Source of the DNA: CALFVT01 sp039989855
GTDB taxonomy: Bacteria > Pseudomonadota > Alphaproteobacteria > Caulobacterales > Maricaulaceae
NCBI GenBank assembly: GCA_039989855.1
Contig: JBDXGZ010000001.1
Span: forward strand, 281,090 to 345,089
DNA length: 64,000 bases
Reading direction: 5' to 3'
The notes under the pieces are model-generated. The model was not told the origin of the DNA and did not search any database. It saw nothing but the letters and a program-made list of their open reading frames with translations. Positions 29,383 to 38,319 of the stretch are shown piece by piece. The position numbers were made by a program, and so were the translations under genes. The first letter of the stretch is position 1; each line of letters starts with the position of its first letter.

Positions 29383-30680
29383 GATTGATTGCTCTCTAAG
29401 CGGAGTGATACGGCGCGGCGGTGCGCTTCTAAGCCTTCAAGGTTGGCGAGGCGTTCTACGGTTGGCCCTAAGAGGCGCAGCCCGTCTAAGGTCAATTCTT
29501 GAACGCTGATATGTTTCATAAAACTCTCGAGTGTTACGCCGCTATAGGCGCGCGCCGCCCCATAAGTCGGGAGCGTGTGATTGGTTCCGCTTGCGTAATC
29601 ACCGACAGACTCAGGGGTCCACGGCCCTAAAAATATAGAGCCTGCATTTTGAATATCGCCGACATAACTCTCTGGATTTTTGGTCTGCAAAATCAAATGC
29701 TCTGGAGCGTAGTCATTAATGATGGCTAATTGATCCGTGCGCTCAGACGCGATGATAAGGCGCGCAAAGGATAGAGAGCATTCTGCTATATCTCTGCGGG
29801 GTAGCGTCGCGACTTGGCGGTTTATTTCGTCTTGGATAGAGGCGGTTACAGCTGCAGTCGAGCAAACACCAATCACCTGCGCGACTTTATCATGCTCCGC
29901 TTGAGAGAGTAGGTCGGAGGCCACAAATACGGGGTTAGCCGTGTCGTCGGCAATGACCATGGCTTCACTTGGGCCTGCGGGCATATCAATCGCAGGACCA
30001 CCAGGGGCTTGAGCTGCAAGGGACTTGGCTGCGGCAACATACATATTTCCGGGGCCAAATATTTTATCACAGGCGGGAATGCTTTCTGTGCCGTAGGCGA
30101 GGGCGGCAATAGCTTGTGCGCCGCCGCAAGCAAAAATATCTGTGACGTCGCAAAGATAAGCAGCGGCTAAAATCGCAGGATTGATCCGTCCGTCTTTACT
30201 GGGCGGCGTAACAATAACGCGGCGCGTAACGCCTGCGACTTTCGCAGGGATTGCTAGCATTAAGAGCGTTGAGACAAGCGGCGCGGTTCCGCCGGGCACA
30301 TAAAGCCCGGCAGAACTAATCGCACGCGCTTCACGGCGGCAGGTGACACCGGGCATGGTTTCAACGGATATATTGTCAGGGATTTGCGCGCTATGAAAGC
30401 GCTCTATATTGGCTTTGGCTGTTTCAAGGGCTGCCTTATCATCCACGTCTAAACTCTTCCACGCAGCTTCACACACAGACATATCCACACGAAGGTTATC
30501 CAATGTAACGCCGTCAAACTTTGCCGTATAGTCAAGGACAGCTTTATCACCGTCGCTTTTTACTGCGGCCATGATGGTTGCGACATCGGCAACGACCGTA
30601 GGGTCGTTCATCGCCTCAGGACGAGAGAGAACTGCTTTACGATCAGCGTCAGATAAAGATTTCCAGTCAAAAACCTTCAT
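29379..30680 (-). CDS. hisD: Histidinol dehydrogenase
   Basis: 433 residues; oxidises histidinol to histidine in two NAD-dependent steps. Conserved regions are VPGGTAPLVSTLLM, FACGGAQAIAALAYGT, KIFGPGN, DMPAGPSEAMVIAD and the zinc-site region LLSQAEHDKVAQ. It starts 5 bases after hisG and overlaps hisCB by 4 bases at its 3' end. Confidence 0.97.
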   Translation of the reverse strand: MKVFDWKSLSDADRKAVLSRPEAMNDPTVVADVATIMAAVKSDGDKAVLDYTAKFDGVTLDNLRVDMSVCEAAWKSLDVDDKAALETAKANIERFHSAQIPDNISVETMPGVTCRREARAISSAGLYVPGGTAPLVSTLLMLAIPAKVAGVTRRVIVTPPSKDGRINPAILAAAYLCDVTDIFACGGAQAIAALAYGTESIPACDKIFGPGNMYVAAAKSLAAQAPGGPAIDMPAGPSEAMVIADDTANPVFVASDLLSQAEHDKVAQVIGVCSTAAVTASIQDEINRQVATLPRRDIAECSLSFARLIIASERTDQLAIINDYAPEHLILQTKNPESYVGDIQNAGSIFLGPWTPESVGDYASGTNHTLPTYGAARAYSGVTLESFMKHISVQELTLDGLRLLGPTVERLANLEGLEAHRRAVSLRLESNQS

Positions 30681-30685
30681 TGGGC

Positions 30686-31570
30686 TTAGCTCATCATTTT
30701 TTCAATAGGGAGAACGAGTATGGCGCGTGCGCCGAGTGCTTTGAGGTCTTCAAGCGTTTCCCAAAAGATGTTTTCGGTACAGACGGCTTGCAGGGCCACA
30801 AGTTCATCATTGCCCGCCAAAGGGATGATTGTCGGTGCATCAGCGCCGGGAAGAAGGGCTGTTATTTCTTTAAGTTTTTCCTTCGGTGCATTGAGCATGA
30901 TATATTTTGTCTCAGCCGACTTTAAAACGCCGTCAATGCGTGAGCTTAGTTTGTTGTAAATCTCGCTTTGGGCAGGGCTAAGCGGGCGGCTTGATGAAAT
31001 TAATACGGCTTCACTGTTGAGGATTGTTTCAAATGCAACAAGACCGTTAGCTTCTAATGTTGCGCCTGATGAGACCAAATCACAAATTGATTCCGCAATG
31101 CCAATAGACGGGGCTAACTCAACAGCCCCCTTCATATCTACGGATTTAGCCGAGATGTTATTATCTTTAAGGTAACGGTTCATCACGCCGGGGTATGTAG
31201 TGGCGATGCGTGTCCCTTCAAGATCTTGAGGCGTTGTAATATTTCCACCAGACGGAGCGGCAAGACTAAGTTTACAACGTGAAAACCCGAGGCGCATGTC
31301 AATCGTCGCATCAAGTTCTGTCTTTGACGAAAGCTGCTCTTCCACAAGGACATTTTCACCGACAATACCAATATCCGCTGCGCCACTTGCAACGAATGAC
31401 GGAATATCATCATCGCGCACAAGTAATAAATCTACTGGCATGTTTTTCACCCGCGCCAAAAGGCTTCCTGAGCGAATTGAAAACTTTAAACCACATTTTT
31501 TTAGAAGTTTAAACGAGTCGTCGGCCAATCGCCCCTTTTTTTGTAGAGCAATGCGTAGTCGTTCTGTCAT
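30686..31570 (-). CDS. hisG: ATP phosphoribosyltransferase, long form
   Basis: 294 residues, the long form with a C-terminal ACT-like regulatory domain (about 225-294: KYIMLNAPKEKLKEI...ALLPGADAPTIIPL), which binds histidine and removes the need for HisZ. Catalytic-domain motifs include RIALQKKGRLADDS and IGIAESICDLVSSGATLEANGL. Many alphaproteobacteria carry the short HisG with HisZ, so the long form fits the view that this operon came from outside. It starts 4 bases after the YerC-like gene. Confidence 0.96.
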   Translation of the reverse strand: MTERLRIALQKKGRLADDSFKLLKKCGLKFSIRSGSLLARVKNMPVDLLLVRDDDIPSFVASGAADIGIVGENVLVEEQLSSKTELDATIDMRLGFSRCKLSLAAPSGGNITTPQDLEGTRIATTYPGVMNRYLKDNNISAKSVDMKGAVELAPSIGIAESICDLVSSGATLEANGLVAFETILNSEAVLISSSRPLSPAQSEIYNKLSSRIDGVLKSAETKYIMLNAPKEKLKEITALLPGADAPTIIPLAGNDELVALQAVCTENIFWETLEDLKALGARAILVLPIEKMMS

Positions 31571-31574
31571 ATTG

Positions 31575-31865
31575 TTATTCCGCTATTTCTGTGAGGTTAT
31601 CGAGGACTATTCTGTACCCTTGGTGAGGTTCGTCTTTAAGAAAACGGGCCACACGTCCGATTGTCGTTGTCGAGACGCCCGTTTGGGCATTGATATCTCG
31701 GTAAGAGGCGTCGCCTTTGTTGAGAATTTGCGCGACAAGCCAACGCTCGCGTAAAGCACGAAGCTCTGCCGGTGTGCAAAGGTCAGTTAAGAAGCGGGAT
31801 AGATCAGACGCATTGTCTAAGCTCTCAATTGCCCCCTCGAGTGATATGCCTTGTTTTACCATCAT
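31575..31865 (-). CDS. YerC/YecD-like TrpR-superfamily regulator, candidate HisR
   Basis: A 96-residue all-helical protein of the TrpR superfamily: LCTPAELRALRERWLVAQILNKG followed by the HTH segment YRDINAQTGVSTTTIGRVARFL. TrpR-like proteins at the head of histidine operons have been proposed as histidine-responsive repressors (HisR) in other bacteria. Here it is the first gene of the his operon, 4 bases before hisG, with a 20-bp inverted repeat 39 bases upstream of its start. Autoregulation through that repeat is inferred. Confidence 0.85.
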   Translation of the reverse strand: MMVKQGISLEGAIESLDNASDLSRFLTDLCTPAELRALRERWLVAQILNKGDASYRDINAQTGVSTTTIGRVARFLKDEPHQGYRIVLDNLTEIAE

Positions 31866-31903
31866 GTTGACCTGATAAGACTGTTAAAGATGGCGCGTTA
31901 TAC

Positions 31904-31923
31904 TGTATTAACGTGTTAATACA
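31904..31923. promoter_or_regulatory. 20-bp inverted repeat, candidate his-operon operator
   Basis: TGTATTAAC (31904-31912) and GTTAATACA (31915-31923) are perfect 9-bp arms around a 2-base centre, upstream of the YerC/HisR-like gene. The size and symmetry resemble TrpR-family operators, in which each half-site is about 8-9 bp. Confidence 0.6.
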
Positions 31924-32080
31924 ATAGTTTTTTTCTTAATTATGATTTAAGTGCAGAATCGTTAAGAAAATTTTTTCAAAAGTGCGTCACAATCCCTGCA
32001 AATATTGTTAAGATAGACAAATCATACCTTGCTTGAGTTTTTCTTGCAAAGAACAGACTTTGTCAAAAGTAGGAATAGTG

Positions 32081-33313
32081 ATGGTGGAATTTACAGCGCG
32101 AGATCGTTTAAAATTACTTGCGGGAGCGGGTGCTAGTTTGCTGTCCGCTTGTGGTGGGGGCGGTAATGTTACCACCTCATCACCTGCTGCAAACACACCG
32201 CCACCGCCGTCAGTACCGCTACCACCCCCGCCACCAGTAACAAGCGGAGCAACTTTAAGTGAAACTTTTGAGAACAATTTTACAGTTGGCGTTGCCCTTT
32301 CAAGTCCTCAATCTGATGAACTGGACGGACAATCCCGCCGTATTGCCTTAGAACAATTCAATGGTGTAACTCCCGAATTTGAAATGCAACCATCTTTCTT
32401 ATCACCCGAAGAAGGTGTATTTAATTTTGATCGAGCAGATCGGTTGGTCGATTTTGCCATGGAAAATAATATGCCTGTCAGGGGGCATTCGCTTTTATGG
32501 CATGAGCAAACGCCTGATTATATGGTGGTTGGTACACGCAATGAAATAAGACAGCGTCTTGACACTTATATTGGAACTGTTGTTGAGCACTTTAAAGATC
32601 GCATCAGCATATGGGATGTTGTAAATGAAGCTACGTCTCCCGATATTTTCAATGGCCCTGATAGTGTCGGCCCTGATCGTGTTAATTCCGTTTGGTATCA
32701 GGCTGTAGGCAATGCTGATTATATTGACTGGGCTTTCATTGCAGCGCGGGCCGCCGATACTAATGCCCAATTGTTTCTCAATGATTTTGAAACTGAAGAC
32801 CCAATCAAACTTGGATTCTTCATTGATATTATCCGCCGCTTGCATGACCGTGGCGTTCCGATTGACGGTGCTGGCCATCAAACACATTTACGTCTTCAAA
32901 ACCCTAACCCAGACGTGACACCGCAGACAATCATAGCGTCTGTGCTCAATTCTATTGACGCCGTCCAGACCGCTTTTCCTGGCCTTACAACGCATATCAC
33001 CGAGTTTGATATTAATATGTACACAGATCCTGGCTCCTGCTTTCAAGCTATTCCAACGGGCTGTCAGCCGGATATTGGGCTGAATGCGCCGCAAGAATTG
33101 CTGCAACAACAGGCGGAAATTTACCGCGGTGTCTTTCAAGGCCTGATACAAAGACCTTTTGTTGAATATGTATCTTTCTGGGGAGTAACTGACGGGGACA
33201 GCTTTGCCAACTTAAGCCCCGTCGAACGCTTTAATCACCCCTTATTATTTGACCGCTCAGGGGAGCCTAAATCAGCATTCAATGCGATAATCGATCCAAA
33301 TTTCGTTATTTAG
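32081..33313 (+). CDS. Endo-1,4-beta-xylanase, GH10, lipoprotein
   Basis: 410 residues from the ATG at 32081, preceded by AGGA at 7 bases; longer in-frame starts add an implausible leader. A lipobox LSAC (Cys24) is followed by a Gly run and a Pro-rich linker (about 39-53), then the GH10 barrel. The acid/base Glu is in WDVVNEA (Glu183) and the nucleophile Glu is in HITEFDI (Glu308); the substrate-site motif GHSLLWHEQTP is present. It cleaves beta-1,4-xylan backbones, probably from the cell surface. It is convergent with the SulP gene and pairs in function with the CE15 esterase at 1.8 kb. Confidence 0.93.
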   Translation: MVEFTARDRLKLLAGAGASLLSACGGGGNVTTSSPAANTPPPPSVPLPPPPPVTSGATLSETFENNFTVGVALSSPQSDELDGQSRRIALEQFNGVTPEFEMQPSFLSPEEGVFNFDRADRLVDFAMENNMPVRGHSLLWHEQTPDYMVVGTRNEIRQRLDTYIGTVVEHFKDRISIWDVVNEATSPDIFNGPDSVGPDRVNSVWYQAVGNADYIDWAFIAARAADTNAQLFLNDFETEDPIKLGFFIDIIRRLHDRGVPIDGAGHQTHLRLQNPNPDVTPQTIIASVLNSIDAVQTAFPGLTTHITEFDINMYTDPGSCFQAIPTGCQPDIGLNAPQELLQQQAEIYRGVFQGLIQRPFVEYVSFWGVTDGDSFANLSPVERFNHPLLFDRSGEPKSAFNAIIDPNFVI

Positions 33314-33333
33314 TTTTCTGACGTTATAGCAGC

Positions 33334-35013
33334 TTAATGTGCGCCGCCAAACGCGCCCGTTTTAACAGAATAGTCAACCGCTACCCCGTAGGTTGGGTCA
33401 TCATCAGTTGCAACTATAATCTGGCCCGCTTTATTTAGAAGTCGGTGACAATCACGAGTGAGATGACGTAGTTTAAGCTCTTTGCCAGCAGCCTTATACT
33501 TAGCGGCTAAGTCTTCAATAGCTTGTAGCGCCGATTGATCGACAACCCGCGAACGCATAAAGTCAATAATGACAAGATCAGGGTCGTTCTCAATATTGAA
33601 CAGTTCTGCGAACCCTGCTGTAGAGCCGAAGAAAAGCGGCCCTTCGATTTCATAAACTATCGCGCCTGGCTCACGGACAGAGTCGCGCTTGATTATGTGA
33701 ATACGTCGCGCATTGTTCCACGCATAGGCGAGGGCGGAGACGATGACGCCAACCACAACGGCGACAGCCAAATCATGCATCACAGTGACAACAGTCACAA
33801 GGATGATAACAAAGGCGTCGAGCAAGGGGATCTTACGCATAATCGTCAAACTTCTCCAAGCGAAGGTGCCGATCACGACCATGAACATAACTCCGACGAG
33901 CGCCGCTAATGGAATTTGCTCAATCAATGACGAGCCAACAAGTATAAAGGCTAAGAGAAACAGCGAGGCTGAAATGCCAGATAACCGCGTACGTCCGCCT
34001 GATTTTACATTAATCATGGATTGACCAATCATAGCGCACCCGCCCATGCCGCCAAAAAAACCTGTCACAACATTTGCCGCGCCTTGGGCGACGCATTCTT
34101 TAGATGCTCCGCCTTTTTGGCCTGTTAGTTCCCCAACGAGGTTTAAAGTCAGCAGGCTTTCAATCAATCCAATCGCGGCAAGAATGAGCGCGTAAGGGAA
34201 AATGATCTCTAAGGTCTGCATGTTGAACTCGACCATTGGAACATGGAACGGAGGCAATGTGCCTTTTATCCCGCCTGTTGCCTCTGTGAGGGAGCCGACA
34301 GTCGGTGTGTCAACGCCCATGAAGATTACAATAGCGGCCACAATCCCGATTCCCGCAAGCGGGGCGGGGATAGCTTTGGTTAGTTTTGGTGTGCCCCAAA
34401 TGATTGCCATCGTTAAAGCCGTAAGGCCAAGCATCAGTACTAATGGAATGCCGGTCATATAATTAGCGCTAAAGATCGACATGAAACCGCCGTGACTATC
34501 ACTTGTAGCGTGGACTATTTCAGCCCCCACTTCAGCGGGAACTTCAAACTGTTTGAGTTGAGCCAAGAAGATAACAATTGCTAACCCATTGACAAAACCC
34601 AACATAACGGGGTGAGGTACAAGCCTAATAAACTTACCAAGTTTGAATACACCTGCAATTATTTGCAAAATCCCCATCAAAACAACAGTTGCGAACAGAT
34701 ACTCAACACCGTGTTGGGCTACAAGTGCGACCATGACAACGGCTAAAGCCCCTGTCGCACCAGAGATCATTCCAGGCCGTCCACCAAAGACGGCTGTTAT
34801 CAGCCCAACTATAAAGGCGGCATAAAGTCCGACGAGAGGATGAACTCCCGCGACAAAGGCAAAGGCAACCGCTTCGGGGACAAGAGCTAGGGCAACTGTT
34901 AGGCCTGAGAGCACTTCAGTTTTAACTTGCGAAGGTGATAGACGAACAGCACCGTCGCTATGACGATCCTGTATTCCAAGCTTATTGGCAAATTGTGTCA
35001 GTGTTGCACGCAT
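33334..35013 (-). CDS. SulP-family inorganic anion transporter with STAS domain
   Basis: 559 residues: about 10-12 hydrophobic segments between residues 30 and 430 (GLTVALALVPEAVAFAF, PGMISGATGALAVV are family signatures) and a C-terminal STAS domain (about 440-550, VIIDFMRSRVVDQSALQAIEDL). It is divergent from cysD-cysNC, so sulfate is the probable substrate; bicarbonate is an alternative in this family. The 286-base shared upstream region holds repeated candidate operator sites. Confidence 0.9.
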   Translation of the reverse strand: MRATLTQFANKLGIQDRHSDGAVRLSPSQVKTEVLSGLTVALALVPEAVAFAFVAGVHPLVGLYAAFIVGLITAVFGGRPGMISGATGALAVVMVALVAQHGVEYLFATVVLMGILQIIAGVFKLGKFIRLVPHPVMLGFVNGLAIVIFLAQLKQFEVPAEVGAEIVHATSDSHGGFMSIFSANYMTGIPLVLMLGLTALTMAIIWGTPKLTKAIPAPLAGIGIVAAIVIFMGVDTPTVGSLTEATGGIKGTLPPFHVPMVEFNMQTLEIIFPYALILAAIGLIESLLTLNLVGELTGQKGGASKECVAQGAANVVTGFFGGMGGCAMIGQSMINVKSGGRTRLSGISASLFLLAFILVGSSLIEQIPLAALVGVMFMVVIGTFAWRSLTIMRKIPLLDAFVIILVTVVTVMHDLAVAVVVGVIVSALAYAWNNARRIHIIKRDSVREPGAIVYEIEGPLFFGSTAGFAELFNIENDPDLVIIDFMRSRVVDQSALQAIEDLAAKYKAAGKELKLRHLTRDCHRLLNKAGQIIVATDDDPTYGVAVDYSVKTGAFGGAH

Positions 35014-35049
35014 ATTAAACCCCTTGGTTCATTATGGCGATGCTCTAAT

Positions 35050-35198
35050 CTGAGATGAGAAATATGCAAGAGGAAAATACCCTAGCCACACTTATAGCTG
35101 TTTTGAAAACCTACAACAAAGTTTAGCCTGAGATGAGATAAATCCCACGATTATGGTAAAAAACATGAAAATCACACCTGATAGTGGGATATATCCCA
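35050..35198. promoter_or_regulatory. Repeated operator-like sites between sulP and cysD
   Basis: TGGGATATATCCCA (35185-35198) is a perfect 14-bp palindrome. A near copy, TGAGATAAATCCCA, lies 51 bases upstream (35134-35147, 12 of 14 identical). The 11-mer CTGAGATGAGA occurs twice, at 35050-35060 and 35128-35138, and the second copy overlaps the near palindrome. Their place between the divergent sulfate transporter and sulfate-activation genes suggests sulfur-responsive control of both. Confidence 0.5.
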
Positions 35199-35299
35199 TG
35201 AAACTTCCATTTTATTAGAGTTTTAAGTGAAATATCGCTTTTTTTTCTAATAAAACTCATGTACACACCTCTCAATTCTAATTATGTGGGAGAAAGCCC

Positions 35300-36406
35300 A
35301 TGAGTTTAATCTCTGATTTTGTAAGCCGTGCAGAAACTTACGCGGAGGCGACAGGGCAAAGCTTGTCAACGATCTCTCGTAAACTTCTAAATGATGGTAA
35401 GGGCATTGCCCGCCTTAAAGATGGTGGACAGTGTACGCTAAAAACCCTTGAGGGAGCTATCACGAAGCTTGATGCGCTTGAAAAAGACGCTAAGGAAGCG
35501 GGTGATATAAGTATGACCCACCTGGACCGTTTAGAAGCGGAATCTATTCACATTATGCGGGAAGTTGCAGCTCAATGCTCAAATCCTGTTATGCTATACT
35601 CGGTGGGTAAAGATAGTTCTGTTATGTTACATTTAGCTGAAAAAGCTTTCTATCCATCACCTCCGCCTTTTCCTTTAATGCATGTGGATACCACTTGGAA
35701 ATTTAAGGAAATGATCGAGTTTCGTGATCGCCGCGCCAGAGAAGTTGGGATGGACTTAATTGTTCATATTAATGAAGACGGCGTAAAAGACGGTGTGGGC
35801 CCATTCACGCACGGATCAGCTGTTCATACAGATGTAATGAAAACACAAGGTCTAAAGCAGGCACTTGATAAATATAAATTTGACGCTGCTTTCGGTGGTG
35901 CGCGTCGAGATGAGGAAAAGTCACGAGCTAAAGAACGTATTTTCTCTTTCCGTACAGAACAGCATCGTTGGGATCCGAAAAACCAACGTCCTGAAATTTG
36001 GAACCTTTATAATACTCGGGTTCACAAGGGTGAAAGCATGCGTGTTTTTCCGCTCTCAAATTGGACTGAACTTGATATTTGGCAGTATATTTACCGCGAA
36101 AACATTCAAATTCCATCTCTCTACCTATCAGAAGAACGCCCTGTTGTTGAACGTGACGGTATTCTTGTTATGGTAGATGATGAGCGACTACCTCTTAAAA
36201 AGGGCGAAGTACCTATGATGAAAAATGTTCGGTTTAGAACACTTGGCTGCTACCCCTTAACAGGAGCTGTAGAAAGTGACGCCGACACATTACCAGACGT
36301 TATTCAAGAGATGCTTCTCGCAACAACATCCGAACGCCAAGGCCGCGTCATCGACTCAGACGCAGGTGCCTCAATGGAACAGAAAAAAGAAGAGGGGTAT
36401 TTCTAA
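35300..36406 (+). CDS. cysD: Sulfate adenylyltransferase subunit 2 with extra N-terminal HTH-like domain
   Basis: 368 residues, about 70 more than usual. From residue 72 ([21 protein letters not shown]) it aligns with ordinary CysD: PP-loop [35 protein letters not shown], and the C-terminal RQGRVIDSD. Residues ~5-60 ([20 protein letters not shown], then [15 protein letters not shown]) resemble the small HTH/repressor-like domains common in alphaproteobacteria. The ATG at 35300 has GGGAG 7 bases upstream; an internal ATG at 35513 with GGTGAT about 8 bases before it could yield a standard CysD as well. It overlaps cysNC by 1 base. Confidence 0.92.
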   Translation: MSLISDFVSRAETYAEATGQSLSTISRKLLNDGKGIARLKDGGQCTLKTLEGAITKLDALEKDAKEAGDISMTHLDRLEAESIHIMREVAAQCSNPVMLYSVGKDSSVMLHLAEKAFYPSPPPFPLMHVDTTWKFKEMIEFRDRRAREVGMDLIVHINEDGVKDGVGPFTHGSAVHTDVMKTQGLKQALDKYKFDAAFGGARRDEEKSRAKERIFSFRTEQHRWDPKNQRPEIWNLYNTRVHKGESMRVFPLSNWTELDIWQYIYRENIQIPSLYLSEERPVVERDGILVMVDDERLPLKKGEVPMMKNVRFRTLGCYPLTGAVESDADTLPDVIQEMLLATTSERQGRVIDSDAGASMEQKKEEGYF

Positions 36407-38319
36407 TGGCTCACCTCGACGATCTTATTGCAACAGACATTTTGGGCTACCTTAAAGCTCAAGAGAACAAATCTTTCCTTCGCTTCATCACATGTGGCTC
36501 CGTGGATGATGGTAAATCGACCCTGATCGGCCGTTTACTCTATGATTCGAAGCTTATCTATGAAGATCAACTCGCATCTATCGAAAAAGACAGTAAAAAA
36601 TCTGGTACACAAGGCGGAGAAATGGACCTCGCGCTTCTTGTGGATGGCCTAGCCGCTGAACGAGAGCAAGGCATCACGATTGATGTGGCCTATCGTTTTT
36701 TTTCTACAGATAAGCGTAAATTTATTGTCGCAGACACACCGGGACATGAACAATACACACGGAATATGGCAACGGGCGCATCTACAGCGGACGTCGCTAT
36801 TCTTTTGATCGACTCTCGCTACGGCGTGCAAGTCCAAACACGACGTCATGCTTTTATCGCCTCACTTCTTGGTATTAATAATGTTGTTGTTGCCGTCAAT
36901 AAGATGGATTTGAACGATTTCTCACAAGAAGTCTTCAATGACATTGAAGTTGACTTTCGTAATTTTGCTAAGGACCTTGGGTTCGGCGAAATCATGTGTA
37001 TCCCAATGTCTGCCCTGGATGGTGACAATGTCACAACTAAGTCTGATAAATCTAAATGGTACAAAGGCCCATCTTTACTACAATATCTTGAAAATGTTGA
37101 TGTTAAAGAAAACTCATTAGACGCGCCTTTCAGATTACCTGTTCAGTGGGTCAATCGTCCTAACCTTGATTTCCGTGGGTTCTCTGGAACGATCGCCTCT
37201 GGAACAGTAAAAGTTGGCGACGACATCACAGTTGTCCCATCGGGTAAGTCATCAAAGGTAAAATCGATTGTGACTTATGATGGTGAGATCAAACAAGCCC
37301 GCGAAGATATGGCAATTACGCTCACTCTTGAAGATGAAATTGATATTTCTCGTGGTGACATCATTTGTCATACCACTAAAGAAACAGCTAGTGCTGATCA
37401 ACTTCAAGCACACATCCTCTGGATGGATGAGAACGAACTCTATCCAGGGCGTCAATATATCCTAAAAACAGGTAATAAAAGCGTTCCTGCGAGTGTCACG
37501 TCCCTTAAGCATCAAATTGATGTAAATGACCTGTCGGAAAGCTCGGCCAAAACATTGGGCCTTAACCAAATTGGTGTTTGCAATCTATCACTCGGCGCAC
37601 CTATTGCTTTTGATCCTTATAACGACAACCGTAATACAGGTAATTTTATCCTGATTGATCGTCAGAAAAACACGACTGTCGGCCTCGGCATGATTGACTT
37701 CGCCTTACATCGTTCGAACAATGTTGTCTGGCAGGACATGAAGGTTGACCGGGAAGCTCGCTCTGAGATCAAAAACCAAAAGCCTGCACTTTTATGGTTC
37801 ACAGGCCTGTCTGGTTCTGGAAAATCAACGATTGCAAGTTTAGTTGAAAAACGCCTCCTAGATATGGGACGTCATACCTACACATTGGATGGTGATAATA
37901 TTCGTCACGGTCTCAACCGCGACCTCGGTTTCACAAAAGCTGATCGGATTGAAAACCTTCGTCGTATTGGTGATGTATCTGCGCTTATGGTGGATGCTGG
38001 CTTAATTACTTTGGCGTCCTTTATCTCGCCTTACATTCAAGAACGGCAAACCATTAGAGACAAGGTCGCTGGAGATGAATTTGTTGAGATTTTCGTCAAT
38101 ACACCTCTAGAAGTGTGTGAGGCACGCGACGTTAAAGGGCTTTATGCCCGTGCGCGTAGAGGTGAAATTAAAAACTTCACAGGGATTGATTCTGAATATC
38201 AAGCACCTGAAACCCCTGAAATTGAAATCAAAACAACTGAGATGACACCAGAAGAAGCGGCGGAAATGGTCGTGAAATATCTGGAAGAGAATGGTTATCT
38301 TCACCGGGATTTCGACTAA
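36406..38319 (+). CDS. cysNC: Bifunctional sulfate adenylyltransferase subunit 1 / adenylylsulfate kinase
   Basis: 637 residues. CysN part (1-~440): GTPase motifs GSVDDGKSTLIGRL, DTPGHEQYTRNM and NKMD. CysC part (~455-637): Walker A GLSGSGKST and DGDNIRHGLNRDLGF. With CysD it forms APS from sulfate and ATP, driven by GTP, and the kinase domain makes PAPS. The kinase is present although the window's CysH has APS-reductase cluster ligands, so both APS and PAPS may be used. The stop codon of cysD overlaps its ATG, and its own stop overlaps the DHH gene by 1 base. Confidence 0.96.
   Translation: MAHLDDLIATDILGYLKAQENKSFLRFITCGSVDDGKSTLIGRLLYDSKLIYEDQLASIEKDSKKSGTQGGEMDLALLVDGLAAEREQGITIDVAYRFFSTDKRKFIVADTPGHEQYTRNMATGASTADVAILLIDSRYGVQVQTRRHAFIASLLGINNVVVAVNKMDLNDFSQEVFNDIEVDFRNFAKDLGFGEIMCIPMSALDGDNVTTKSDKSKWYKGPSLLQYLENVDVKENSLDAPFRLPVQWVNRPNLDFRGFSGTIASGTVKVGDDITVVPSGKSSKVKSIVTYDGEIKQAREDMAITLTLEDEIDISRGDIICHTTKETASADQLQAHILWMDENELYPGRQYILKTGNKSVPASVTSLKHQIDVNDLSESSAKTLGLNQIGVCNLSLGAPIAFDPYNDNRNTGNFILIDRQKNTTVGLGMIDFALHRSNNVVWQDMKVDREARSEIKNQKPALLWFTGLSGSGKSTIASLVEKRLLDMGRHTYTLDGDNIRHGLNRDLGFTKADRIENLRRIGDVSALMVDAGLITLASFISPYIQERQTIRDKVAGDEFVEIFVNTPLEVCEARDVKGLYARARRGEIKNFTGIDSEYQAPETPEIEIKTTEMTPEEAAEMVVKYLEENGYLHRDFD

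Noticed and set aside
32008..32277. Minus-strand 89-residue Gly/Pro-rich ORF opposite the xylanase N-terminus
   Set aside because: It is the antisense of the Gly run and Pro-rich linker of the xylanase; low complexity explains the open frame.
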